Source of the DNA: CAYYTU01 sp964474655
Lineage (GTDB): Bacteria > Chloroflexota > Anaerolineae > B4-G1
Reading direction: 5' to 3'
Length of the DNA stretch: 49,790 nucleotides
Assembly (NCBI GenBank): GCA_964474655.1
Contig: CAYYTU010000019.1
Span: 1-49,790, forward strand
The stretch's first letter is position 1. The number at the start of each line of letters is the position of its first letter. The position numbers and the translations under genes were made by a program. The notes beneath the pieces are model-generated. The model searched no databases. It saw only the letters and a list, made by a program, of their open reading frames with translations, and was not told the DNA's origin. Below are positions 42,238-49,790 of this stretch, piece after piece.

Positions 42238-43545
42238 CTACTCTGCCTCAGGCCAGCTGTCGTCGATATTCTCCAGGACGGTATCCAGGTCCTCACCGTT
42301 GACGTAATCGACCATGCCCTGCCAGAAGGAACCAGCCCCTACGGCGCCGGGCATCAAGTCAGACCCATCGAAGCGGAAGACGCTGGCATCATTCAGAATC
42401 TCAGCGTACTTGCGGTCGGTCTCCGTGGGATACCAATCAAGCGGGGTATCCTCGTGCGGGGAGACGAAGCCGCCGGACTGGAGCCAGGCTTTGGTGGACT
42501 CGCCTGTGGTCAAATACTTTATAACTTCGCGGACCTCGGGGCGGTCGTTGAAGGCGGCGAAGACGTCACCCGCGCCCAGCACCGGCTGGGGATACTCATC
42601 CGGCTTGATGGGCGGCAGGTAGAAGAAGTCGACGTCCTCGCCCACCGTCACATCATCGGGGAAGAAGGCGGGGATGAAGCTCGCCTGGCGATGGAGCCAG
42701 CAGCTCGGCGGGTCATCGAACATCGGTGTGGGCGCGTCGCCGAAGGGCGTAGTCAGGATGGCGGAGGTGCCACCCAGCACGTAATCCTCGTTGAGCCAGA
42801 TATCGCCCATAATCTCAACCGCGTTCTTGACCTCGGGGGAACTGAAAGGCAACTCGCCCGTCGTCCATTTGTCGTAGTTCTCCGCGCTGGTGGTGCGGAG
42901 CATAATATCCTCAACCCAGTCGGTCGCGACCCAGCCGGTGGCCCCGCTGCTCTCGATGCCGATGCACCAGGGGGTGTTGCCATCCTCGACCATCTGGTCG
43001 GACAGCGCGATCATCTCGTCCCAGGTCTCGGGGATATCATAGCCGGCTTCCTCGAACTCGGGCACGGGATACCAGACCAGGCTCTTGACGCTCGCGCGAT
43101 ACCAGACACCGGACATCTGCCCGTCCATCGTGGCCAGATCGAGCCAGGACTGCATATACTGCTCTTGCAGGTACTCCTCATCAAACCAATCGTTCAGGTC
43201 AATGACCTGCCCCTCCTCGACGAAGTCAGCCAACAGACCCGGCTGCGGGAAGGCCGCGATATCGGGTGGATCGTCGCCCTCGACGCGCACTAGGATCAGC
43301 GTTTCGAAGTCACCTGAGCCCTCATACTCGACGTCGATGCCGGTTTCTTCCTCGAAGGGCACCATCGAGGCCTCAAAGCGCCTCGCGTCCTCATCGACGA
43401 AAGCACCAAAGATGCTAACGGTTTTCTGTTCTCCTTCCTCCTCCGGCTCTTCGACGGGCACTTCGCCCCCGCCGCCACAAGCCGCCAGGACAAAAGCCAG
43501 CACGATGAACAGGCTTAACATTTGCCAGAGCTTTTTGTTAGACAT
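42238..43545 (-). CDS. Sugar-binding lipoprotein of a CUT1 ABC transporter
   Basis: The 435-residue protein has a lipoprotein signal ending LAAC (cysteine about residue 23), an acidic linker (PVEEPEEEGEQ) and a type-1 extracellular solute-binding domain. ENAALAFQ-type closure motifs are replaced here by FAAFNDRPEVREVIKYLTTGES. It is the ligand-capturing part of the MalF/MalG importer encoded next. AGGAGGAG precedes the ATG. The sugar is unknown. The locus suggests an alpha-glucoside or glucosylglycerol-type compound. Confidence 0.93.
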   Translation of the reverse strand: MSNKKLWQMLSLFIVLAFVLAACGGGGEVPVEEPEEEGEQKTVSIFGAFVDEDARRFEASMVPFEEETGIDVEYEGSGDFETLILVRVEGDDPPDIAAFPQPGLLADFVEEGQVIDLNDWFDEEYLQEQYMQSWLDLATMDGQMSGVWYRASVKSLVWYPVPEFEEAGYDIPETWDEMIALSDQMVEDGNTPWCIGIESSGATGWVATDWVEDIMLRTTSAENYDKWTTGELPFSSPEVKNAVEIMGDIWLNEDYVLGGTSAILTTPFGDAPTPMFDDPPSCWLHRQASFIPAFFPDDVTVGEDVDFFYLPPIKPDEYPQPVLGAGDVFAAFNDRPEVREVIKYLTTGESTKAWLQSGGFVSPHEDTPLDWYPTETDRKYAEILNDASVFRFDGSDLMPGAVGAGSFWQGMVDYVNGEDLDTVLENIDDSWPEAE

Positions 43546-43632
43546 TTTCTCCTCCTATAGATTAACCTTTTGATAAACTACCACAGATGAGCATTCTTGA
43601 ACAAATCTTTCCATCCACACCTCCTCGAATAA

Positions 43633-43649
43633 CGTTGGTCCACCAAACG
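43633..43649. promoter_or_regulatory. Candidate operator upstream of the sugar-binding protein gene
   Basis: Minus-strand CGTTTGGTGGACCAACG is an imperfect palindrome lying just after a weak promoter-like TATTAA. It could be bound by one of the two LacI-type regulators encoded upstream, but it matches neither of the palindromes at their own promoters. Confidence 0.4.
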
Positions 43650-43723
43650 CTTAATACTACAACGAGGCTTTGAGCTAAACCAGACTTCCGAATTCGCGTG
43701 AACTGAAGAACAAACAGGGTTAT

Positions 43724-44728
43724 TTAACTCGCCGGTTCCGCCGTTGTCTCTCGCACGACGAGCTCTAGCGGTAACTGATCCGCGACCGGTTCCACCCCAT
43801 CGCTTTCGATCAAACTGAGAAGAAGATGCGTCCCCCGCCAACCGGACTCAAATAGCGGCTGACGTATCGTGGTCAGATGAAAATACTCGGCGATCTCAAT
43901 ATCATCATAGCCGACGACCGAGAGCTCCTCCGGGATCGAGATGTCATGCTCCCGCGCGGCCTCCAAAACACCCAGGGCCTGCGTATCGCTGGCCGCGACG
44001 ATGGCCGTCGGTGGATGATCCAAAGAGAGAAGATCCTGTGCCAGACTCTGAGCCACATCGCGGCTATGCTCCCCGGTGACGTGATACACCGGCCGAGCCT
44101 CAATCCCCGCCTCGTCCAGGGCCTGAATATAACCGACGTGACGATCATAATTCGACGTGAACCCAAACGGATTGGGGTAAGCATCACCCAGAAACGCGAT
44201 CCGTTCATGCCCCAGCTCGATGAGATGCTCAGTAGCGCGCCGCCCCCCTTCCACGTCGTCGATAAAAACGCGGGGCAAATCGGGGTGCCGAGTATCTACC
44301 AAAACCGTAGGCACTTCCGAAGCCAGAAAGTGCTCCACGTGCTCATTCGTAGGAGGAAGAGAGATGATAATCAAACCATCGACCCGGGCTGAGTGGGGCA
44401 CCCGCTTGAAGTACTCGTCACGCTTCGTCACCGACTCTACGTTATAGACAATCAAATCGTACTCCGTCTCAGCGATAGCAGCCTCCACACCACGGAGACG
44501 CTCGACGTAAGAAGGGCGGGTAAAGAAAGGGACAATGACGGCTAACGTGAGTGTTTTGCCCAGTGATAGGCGACGGGCGAACGGGTTGGGGACGTAATCC
44601 AGCGCCTCGACGGCCTCTAGCACCTTCTTACGCGTATCCGGACTGACGCGGGGGTTGTCGTTGAGCACGCGTGAAACTGTGCCCACACCGACGCCTGCTT
44701 TGGTTGCCACGTCCGAAATGGTCGCCAT
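43724..44728 (-). CDS. LacI-family transcriptional regulator 1
   Basis: The 334-residue repressor has the LacI helix-turn-helix (ISDVATKAGVGVGTVSRVLN, residues 3-22), the hinge helix PNPFARRLSLGKT, and a periplasmic-binding-protein-like effector domain (IDDVEGGRRATEHLIELGHERIAFLG). It should bind DNA as a dimer and release it on binding a sugar. Its own promoter carries the palindrome TGGAAGCGGTTCCA at the expected start point, so autoregulation is likely. It lies directly upstream of the sugar transporter genes on the same strand and is their probable regulator. Confidence 0.93.
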   Translation of the reverse strand: MATISDVATKAGVGVGTVSRVLNDNPRVSPDTRKKVLEAVEALDYVPNPFARRLSLGKTLTLAVIVPFFTRPSYVERLRGVEAAIAETEYDLIVYNVESVTKRDEYFKRVPHSARVDGLIIISLPPTNEHVEHFLASEVPTVLVDTRHPDLPRVFIDDVEGGRRATEHLIELGHERIAFLGDAYPNPFGFTSNYDRHVGYIQALDEAGIEARPVYHVTGEHSRDVAQSLAQDLLSLDHPPTAIVAASDTQALGVLEAAREHDISIPEELSVVGYDDIEIAEYFHLTTIRQPLFESGWRGTHLLLSLIESDGVEPVADQLPLELVVRETTAEPAS

Positions 44729-44743
44729 TACCCTTGACCTTTA

Positions 44744-44757
44744 TGGAAGCGGTTCCA
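44744..44757. promoter_or_regulatory. Operator at the LacI-type regulator 1 promoter
   Basis: TGGAAGCGGTTCCA, a LacI-family-type palindrome with a central CG and one mismatch between half-sites. It overlaps the predicted transcription start, 5 bases from the -10 box. Confidence 0.75.
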
Positions 44758-44761
44758 CACT

Positions 44762-44790
44762 ATTTTAACACAAGGTTAACGCGCTGTCAA
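44762..44790 (-). promoter_or_regulatory. Promoter of LacI-type regulator 1
   Basis: TTGACA (44790-44785), 17 bases and TAAAAT (44767-44762) on the minus strand: consensus -35 and strong -10. Confidence 0.88.
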
Positions 44791-44833
44791 GAAACCACTT
44801 AGAATTGCAGATAAGCCCAGATCAGCAATATAC

Positions 44834-45868
44834 TCACGCATCAGAAGCACCACAGGATACCCGAACCCTCAGCTCCGTCCTAAGCACGATCTGGGTCTGG
44901 TCCGGGCGATCCCCTTTGATGAGGCGTATCAGCAGCTCCGCTCCACTCCAGCCCAACCCAAAGGCCGGTACGTGGACGGTGGTCAACGCCGGGGAGATGA
45001 AGCGCGCAGCTGTGATGTCGTCAAACCCAACGAGAGCCACGTCGTCCGGAACCCGAACCTCCTCCTCTTGCAGCGCCTTGAGTGCCCCCAGAGCCACCAT
45101 ATCGCTGGCCACGAAGCAGGCTGTCGGCGGATCGCCAAGCGCCAACAGCGCCTCAATCGCCGCATAGCCGCTCTCCTCATCGAAGTTACCATGCTGAACC
45201 AGAGACTGATCATACGGGATCCCGGCTTCCTCAAGCGCATGCCGATACCCCTCCAGCCGCTGCTGACTCGCCGCGTAGGCCAGTGGGGCGTTGGTCACCA
45301 TCCCGATCCGACGATGCCCCAGCGCGATCAGGTGCTCGACCGCCATCATCGCCCCTTGCACGTTGTCCACGTCAACCGAGGGTATATCGGCGCCAGCCAA
45401 GTGTCCGTGGAGCACAAGCGGGAAGCCCTCACGGTGCAACTGGAACAGATGCTCGTCGTCAGAGCGAGGACCGGATAAAATCAATCCATCGGTGTGGCGA
45501 CTCCGGACGAGGCTGGCGTAGCTGCCGCTGGCATCCTCAACCCCCACAGAACGGAAGAGTACGTGATACCCGTAGTGACGCGCAGCTCGCGCCACCCCCT
45601 CCAAAATGCCGGGCAGAAAAGCATCGCGATACGTCCGGTCCGGGGCCCGATGCCATACCAGAGCGATCGTCCGGGACTCGCCGCTGGCCAGGCGGCGGGC
45701 GGCAGCGTCGGGGTAGTAATTCAAGCGCCGAGCGGCCTCAAGCACGCGCTGGCGCGTTTCGAGGCTGATGTGAGCATCCGGCACGTCGTTCAGCACGAGC
45801 GATACAGTCGTACGTGAAACGCCCGCCGCTTCGGCGACTTGCCGCTGCGTTGTACGATCTTGAGCCAT
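44834..45868 (-). CDS. LacI-family transcriptional regulator 2
   Basis: The 344-residue repressor has its helix-turn-helix at residues 8-27 (RQVAEAAGVSRTTVSLVLND), a hinge (YPDAAARRLASGES) and an effector domain with VDNVQGAMMAVEHLIALGHRRIGMVT. The recognition-helix residues differ from regulator 1 (RTTVSLVL versus VGTVSRVL), so the two should read different operators. Its promoter region has a perfect palindrome TAACGCGCGTTA. It lies upstream of regulator 1 on the same strand and is divergent from fmt. Target genes other than itself are unknown. Confidence 0.93.
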   Translation of the reverse strand: MAQDRTTQRQVAEAAGVSRTTVSLVLNDVPDAHISLETRQRVLEAARRLNYYPDAAARRLASGESRTIALVWHRAPDRTYRDAFLPGILEGVARAARHYGYHVLFRSVGVEDASGSYASLVRSRHTDGLILSGPRSDDEHLFQLHREGFPLVLHGHLAGADIPSVDVDNVQGAMMAVEHLIALGHRRIGMVTNAPLAYAASQQRLEGYRHALEEAGIPYDQSLVQHGNFDEESGYAAIEALLALGDPPTACFVASDMVALGALKALQEEEVRVPDDVALVGFDDITAARFISPALTTVHVPAFGLGWSGAELLIRLIKGDRPDQTQIVLRTELRVRVSCGASDA

Positions 45869-45892
45869 CCCCGCTTGCCCCTCAAAGAGATT

Positions 45893-45923
45893 GATAACAC
45901 GCTTTAGTAACGCGCGTTATCAC
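45893..45923. promoter_or_regulatory. Double operator at the LacI-type regulator 2 promoter
   Basis: A perfect palindrome TAACGCGCGTTA (45909-45920) lies within a larger inverted repeat whose arms are TGATAACACGC and GCGCGTTATCA. It sits immediately downstream of the -10 box, a blocking position. Confidence 0.75.
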
Positions 45924-45951
45924 TATACAACAGAACGCTGCGAAAGTCAAG
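45923..45951 (-). promoter_or_regulatory. Promoter of LacI-type regulator 2
   Basis: TTGACT (45951-45946), 17 bases and TATAGT (45928-45923) on the minus strand. Confidence 0.82.
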
Positions 45952-46062
45952 GGTTTGGTGTCCGGTTCAGTGGAATTTGAAACCACCGCTGACGCTGCTC
46001 CCAGCGAGCTCCCTGAGTTGCTATTTGTCCCACCGCCACGCTCGTGTTACAATCGCCCCACT

Positions 46063-47010
46063 ATGGCAAAAATAATTTTTATGGGCACGCCCAAGTTCGC
46101 CGTACCGACGCTGGCTGCGCTGGACGAGAGCCAGAATGTAATCGGCATCGTCACGCCGCCCGACCGCCCGGCCGGACGCGGGCGATCGCTACGACAATCG
46201 GCCGTCAAGCAGACGGCGCTGGAACGCGACCTGCCTGTCTTCCAACCCGACTCATTGCGCACGCCAGAGGCCCAGGCGCATTTACGAGATTGGCAACCGG
46301 ATGTGATCGTGGTGACAGCGTTCGGGCAGATTCTGACGCCGGCGGTGCTCGAGCTGGCGTCTCACGGATGCCTCAACGTCCACGCCTCGCTGCTGCCCCG
46401 CTGGCGAGGAGCAGCGCCGGTGGCAGCCGCCATCTTGGCCGGCGACGACGTCGCCGGGGTCACGGTGATGAAGATGGACGCCGGGCTCGACACTGGGCCC
46501 ATCGTAGCCCAGCGGGAAGAGACGATCCGGCCCGACGACACCCGGGACACGCTGGGAAGGCGGCTGTCTAAGTTAGGAGCCGATCTGCTGGTGGAGTCTT
46601 TGCCGGCCTACTTGAGGGGCGAGATAACACCCCGGCCCCAATGCGAGGAGGAGGCCACTTACGCCCATCAACTCCACAAGGAGGATGGGCGCCTTGACTG
46701 GACAGAGCCCGCAGTGGCGTTGGATCGTCGGATGCGGGCTTTCACGCCCTGGCCGGGGACGTTCACCACGTGGCAAGGGCGGCGCTTGAAGATTTTGCAA
46801 GCCAAGCCGCTTCCCGAGCGAGAAAGCGAGGTCAAACCCGGCACGGTGATCGACCTGGACGAGGCTTGCGGCGTTGTCACTGGCGAGGGCGTGTTGCGCC
46901 TTGAAAAAGTACAGTTGGCCGGCAAGCGGGCGATGGCTATTGAAGCTTTCCTGCCGGGGCAGCGCGATTTCATCGGCAGCCAGCTGGGAAGTGAAACTAC
47001 GGAGACATAA
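46063..47010 (+). CDS. fmt: Methionyl-tRNA formyltransferase
   Basis: The 315-residue enzyme formylates initiator Met-tRNA using 10-formyltetrahydrofolate. It has the N-terminal MGTPKFAVPTL, the catalytic residues N105, H107 (NVHASLLPRWRGAAP) and D143 (MDAGLDTGPI), and a C-terminal OB-like domain beginning about residue 205. The ATG at 46063 gives the standard length; an upstream in-frame start would add 36 unrelated residues. There is no ribosome-binding site, and a TACAAT at 46048-46053 lies close enough that the message may be nearly leaderless. No def gene is adjacent. Confidence 0.95.
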   Translation: MAKIIFMGTPKFAVPTLAALDESQNVIGIVTPPDRPAGRGRSLRQSAVKQTALERDLPVFQPDSLRTPEAQAHLRDWQPDVIVVTAFGQILTPAVLELASHGCLNVHASLLPRWRGAAPVAAAILAGDDVAGVTVMKMDAGLDTGPIVAQREETIRPDDTRDTLGRRLSKLGADLLVESLPAYLRGEITPRPQCEEEATYAHQLHKEDGRLDWTEPAVALDRRMRAFTPWPGTFTTWQGRRLKILQAKPLPERESEVKPGTVIDLDEACGVVTGEGVLRLEKVQLAGKRAMAIEAFLPGQRDFIGSQLGSETTET

Positions 47011-47031
47011 CGTCCCCACCCAGGTAGCGGA

Positions 47032-49572
47032 TTACTCCAGGTCGCCCGCCGGGCTCAAGAGAGCGTCCAAATACTCCTTGACTTGAGAGGCCGTAGGTAA
47101 GGATAGCGCATGTGCCGCGATATCCTGGGCCTCGGTCAGGCTCAACGAGCGGATGATCTGCTTGGCCTCGGGGATGGCGCGGGGCGTCATACTGAATTCG
47201 TCCAGCCCCAGCCCCAGCAGCACCGGGATGGCCCGACGGCGACCTGCCAGCTCGCCGCACAGGCCCACCCACTTCCCGGCCTGGTGAGCAGCCTCAATCA
47301 CTTGGCGGATCAGGCGTAGCACCGCCGGATCAAGGGCGTTGAAGAGCTCGCCCAACTGCTCGTTGCCGCGATCGGTGGCCAGCGTATATTGCGTCAAGTC
47401 GTTGGAGCCGATGCTGAAGAAATCGACCAGCGGGGCCAGAGCATCGGCCATCAAAGCCGCCGACGGCGTCTCCACCATAATTCCGACTTCAACGTTCTCC
47501 GCAAACGAGAGTCCTTCTTCCTTAAGCGTGGTCTGAGCCCGCTCCAGGAATTCTCTGGCCTGAGCCACTTCGTCGACCGTGGCGATCATAGGGAACATCA
47601 CCTTGACGTTCCGCTCCACGCCGGCCCGGAGGATAGCTCGCAGCTGGGGCTGGAAGAGATCTGGGCGCCGCAATGAGAGGCGAATGGCTCGCACGCCCAG
47701 GAAGGGGTTCATCTCCGGCGCGACGTCGATGTAAGGCAGCGGCTTATCGCCCCCCACGTCCAGCGTGCGCACAATCAGCGGACGCTGGTCCATCACGTCG
47801 GCGATGGCGCGGTAGGCCCGGTATTGTTCCTCCTCGTCGGGCTGGGTGACGCGCTCCACGTAGAGAAACTCAGATCGGAGAAGGCCAACGCCTTCGGCCC
47901 CAAACTCCAGCGCTTCGTGAGCCGAATCCACGTCGCCGATGTTGGCCACCACCTCAACCCGATGGCCATCTTGGGTGACGGCAGGCTCGTCGCTATGGCT
48001 CAACGCCCGTTCCACCCGCGCTCTACGGCGCTCGCGCCGCTCCCTGTAGGTCTCCACTATCTCCGCAGGTGGGTCGATCTCGACCACGCCGGCCTCACCA
48101 TCCACGGCCAGCAGAGTGCCGTCTGGGATCTGAAGCAGGGCCTGGCCCAGTCCAACGACCGCCGGTAAGTTCCACATCCGGGCCAGGATAGCGACGTGAG
48201 AGGTGGCACCACCGCCCGCCGTGCACAACGCCCGTACTCTCTCCCGGTCTAGCTGGGCCGTGTCCGAGGGTGTCAGATCATCGGCCAGGATTACCACCGG
48301 CTCGGAAAGCGCGCTCAAGGGACGTTCTTCTTCGACGTCCAGCAGAATGCGCAAGACCCGATCACCGGCATCCGCCACGTCAGCAGAGCGAAGGCGCATA
48401 AGCTCGTTATCGCCGGTCCTGAACCGATGGACCCATTGGTCGATGACCAATCTCACTGCCGCCTCGGCGTTGCAAGCGGTGGTTCGAATCTCATCCTCAA
48501 TCGCATCCACCAGTGTGGGATCCTCCAGCATCATACGCTGGAACTCGAAGATGCGTGCTACCTCCTCATCCTCCCGGGCCACCTCTTCCTGCAACGCGGT
48601 CAATTCCTCCCGCGCCTGTTCCAACGCCTGGTGGAGACGATCCAGCTCAGGCTGAGGGTCGGAGACCGTTCGCCGTTCAATATCCAACTCTGGCGAGCGA
48701 TGGAGGTGGGTCGGTGCGACGGCGAAGCCCTCGGAGGCCGGGATACCTTCCATCTTTCCAACCTGAAGGCCGGATTCTTCAACCGCAGGTTCGGCTTCAG
48801 GTTTTACCTCGTCCCCAGGCTCGGCGTCCTCCATCTCTCCGAAGCCGCTCTCCACCAGCGCCCGCAAAGCAGAAATGGCCTCGGCGGCGTCTTCCCCGCG
48901 AGCCACGATGTGAATATACTCGCCCGGCCAGGCGGTCCCTTTGTTGGCGACCTCCATCATACTTTTGGCGTTGGCCGGCGAGCGGTCGTGGGTCACGTTC
49001 TGGACTGTGATGTCGGCTTCAAAGCGCATAGCGGTGCGCACGAAGCGCGCCGCCGGTCGAGCGTGCAGGCCAGAGGGATTGATCACCTCCAGTTCCACGC
49101 TCTCGCCCGGCTTGGCCTCCGATTCGACACGCTCAGGTGCCTCGGAAGGCGTCAGAGCCAGCGCCGGCTCATCGGGAAACTTAGGCGTCGATAGAGATTG
49201 CTCAGCCGCCCGGCGGACCGCGTCCAGGTCATCACCGCCAGCAGCGGCCACGACGGCCGCGATAGTCCCCTCCGTGACCGGCGCGTTGGTCATTTGGATG
49301 CGTGATTGGAGATCCGGGGGCAGCGATTCGAGCGCCATCTGAGTGATCATCACGGCGCTGCCCAGGTCAACCAGGACGAGTACCTCATCGGCCTCTTCCA
49401 GCGCACGCCGGAGAGCTTGCTCCACCTTCTCGAAGCTCGTTCCCAGACGTCCGTCCTCTGTACCACCAGCCGGCAAAACGGGTACCGAGGCCTCTCCAGC
49501 CATCTGCGTGGACAGTTCGGAGACGCCTACGGCCAGTTCCTCGCTATGCGCGACGACGACAATGCCTACCAA
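47032..49572 (-). CDS. DhaM-HPr-Enzyme I fusion phosphotransferase
   Basis: The 846-residue protein joins three phosphotransfer units: an N-terminal DhaM/mannose-type EIIA domain (residues 1-130, H9 in VVAHSEE), HPr (about 160-250, H170 in NPSGLHARPAA, with the serine region AKSMMEV), and a complete Enzyme I (about 275-846, H459 in GGATSHVAI, the PEP-site blocks GLLRSEFLY and SIGSNDLTQY, and cysteine in GLCGELAGR). It would pass phosphate from PEP to dihydroxyacetone kinase or another acceptor. It starts at TTG 49572 with GAGGTG upstream. E. coli DhaM has the same order but an incomplete Enzyme I. Confidence 0.92.
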   Translation of the reverse strand: MVGIVVVAHSEELAVGVSELSTQMAGEASVPVLPAGGTEDGRLGTSFEKVEQALRRALEEADEVLVLVDLGSAVMITQMALESLPPDLQSRIQMTNAPVTEGTIAAVVAAAGGDDLDAVRRAAEQSLSTPKFPDEPALALTPSEAPERVESEAKPGESVELEVINPSGLHARPAARFVRTAMRFEADITVQNVTHDRSPANAKSMMEVANKGTAWPGEYIHIVARGEDAAEAISALRALVESGFGEMEDAEPGDEVKPEAEPAVEESGLQVGKMEGIPASEGFAVAPTHLHRSPELDIERRTVSDPQPELDRLHQALEQAREELTALQEEVAREDEEVARIFEFQRMMLEDPTLVDAIEDEIRTTACNAEAAVRLVIDQWVHRFRTGDNELMRLRSADVADAGDRVLRILLDVEEERPLSALSEPVVILADDLTPSDTAQLDRERVRALCTAGGGATSHVAILARMWNLPAVVGLGQALLQIPDGTLLAVDGEAGVVEIDPPAEIVETYRERRERRRARVERALSHSDEPAVTQDGHRVEVVANIGDVDSAHEALEFGAEGVGLLRSEFLYVERVTQPDEEEQYRAYRAIADVMDQRPLIVRTLDVGGDKPLPYIDVAPEMNPFLGVRAIRLSLRRPDLFQPQLRAILRAGVERNVKVMFPMIATVDEVAQAREFLERAQTTLKEEGLSFAENVEVGIMVETPSAALMADALAPLVDFFSIGSNDLTQYTLATDRGNEQLGELFNALDPAVLRLIRQVIEAAHQAGKWVGLCGELAGRRRAIPVLLGLGLDEFSMTPRAIPEAKQIIRSLSLTEAQDIAAHALSLPTASQVKEYLDALLSPAGDLE

Positions 49573-49628
49573 ATTTCACCTCGACTTCGTTGTGGACGTC
49601 TCAGTGTAGCTCACGCCTCGACAACCGC

Positions 49629-49790
49629 TTACGCTTCCAGCGCCGCCACAAGCTCCCGACAGAAGTTCGGGATGTCGGCCACCACCCGCCCCCAGACGAG
49701 ATTCTCCTCCTGGAAGGCGGATTCGTCCACCCAGCTGCAGCAAATCCCGTTATCCAAGTGCTTATCTGCCTCTCGTGTATCAAATGCAAG
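49629..49790 (-). CDS. Unidentified protein, C-terminal fragment (gene continues beyond the window)
   Basis: A minus-strand frame is open from the window edge to TAA at 49629-49631 (53 residues, ending FCRELVAALEA). Codon choice is GC-rich at third positions like its neighbours, and residues such as CCSWVDESAFQEENLVWGRVV look like real protein. I do not recognise the family. It is not an obvious DhaL or DhaK C-terminus. It lies 57 bases upstream of the DhaM-HPr-EI gene on the same strand, so it may be cotranscribed. Confidence 0.55.
   Translation of the reverse strand, partial: LAFDTREADKHLDNGICCSWVDESAFQEENLVWGRVVADIPNFCRELVAALEA

Noticed and set aside
49601..49789. 62-residue minus-strand open frame at the right edge beginning with Met
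   Set aside because: Its composition (Trp/Arg/Ser-rich) looks non-coding, and the alternative frame ending at 49629 has native-looking protein sequence.

Overview
The window looks like chromosomal DNA of a GC-rich bacterium, most probably a member of the Chloroflexota (Anaerolineae-like). That placement is an inference from gene content: VWA/solute-binding fusions beside PspA, a TreT-type trehalose synthase, a GH65/beta-phosphoglucomutase pair, a T-box ahead of valS, and many short palindromic intergenic repeats. No rRNA, tRNA, CRISPR array, phage or complete insertion sequence was seen. Coding density is high, and most of the non-coding DNA consists of small repeats or control regions.

Layout. 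(1) 1-5.7 kb, minus strand: PspA, two membrane-anchored solute-binding-like proteins (one fused to a VWA domain), a small orphan protein, a membrane/coiled-coil protein, then an MntA antitoxin with a truncated HepT. Four of these genes end in 7- or 8-nt tandem arrays that touch the stop codon. (2) 5.9-8.4 kb: two HD-domain hydrolases, a small unknown gene, and two copies of an 89-bp repeat. (3) 8.4-13.3 kb, plus strand: a P-type Ca2+-ATPase followed by a Nudix hydrolase, an alpha/beta hydrolase and a second Nudix-like protein in tight array. (4) 13.4-16.0 kb, minus strand: crotonase, HAD phosphatase and MFS transporter. (5) 16.2-17.9 kb: a small transposon-like element with an 11-bp target duplication, an unknown gene and a PspC-domain protein. 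(6) 17.98-21.2 kb: valS under T-box control, with an in-frame palindromic insertion. (7) 21.2-26.4 kb: peptide-type ABC transporter genes without ATPases, a YhhN membrane protein, and a divergent membrane gene whose promoter shares its -35 region with that of the transporter. (8) 26.4-45.9 kb: a large carbohydrate locus with glycogen phosphorylase, TreT, GH13, GH1, an AIM24-like protein, a glucosylglycerol-hydrolase-like GH13 enzyme, GH65 phosphorylase, beta-phosphoglucomutase, a CUT1 sugar importer (binding protein plus two permeases) and two LacI-type repressors. (9) 46.1-49.8 kb: fmt, a DhaM-HPr-EnzymeI fusion, and the 3' end of an unidentified gene.

How it fits together. The carbohydrate locus can be read as import of a small alpha-glucoside, its phosphorolysis by GH65 to beta-glucose-1-phosphate, conversion to glucose-6-phosphate by PgmB, alternative hydrolysis by the GH13 and GH1 enzymes, and trehalose synthesis by TreT. 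The glucosylglycerol-hydrolase-like enzyme next to GH65 makes glucosylglycerol or a related compatible solute the leading substrate hypothesis. The two LacI-family genes carry palindromes just downstream of well-formed promoters, so autoregulation is likely. The PspA/VWA/solute-binding operon at the left end is the best candidate for an undescribed system, probably concerned with the cell envelope.
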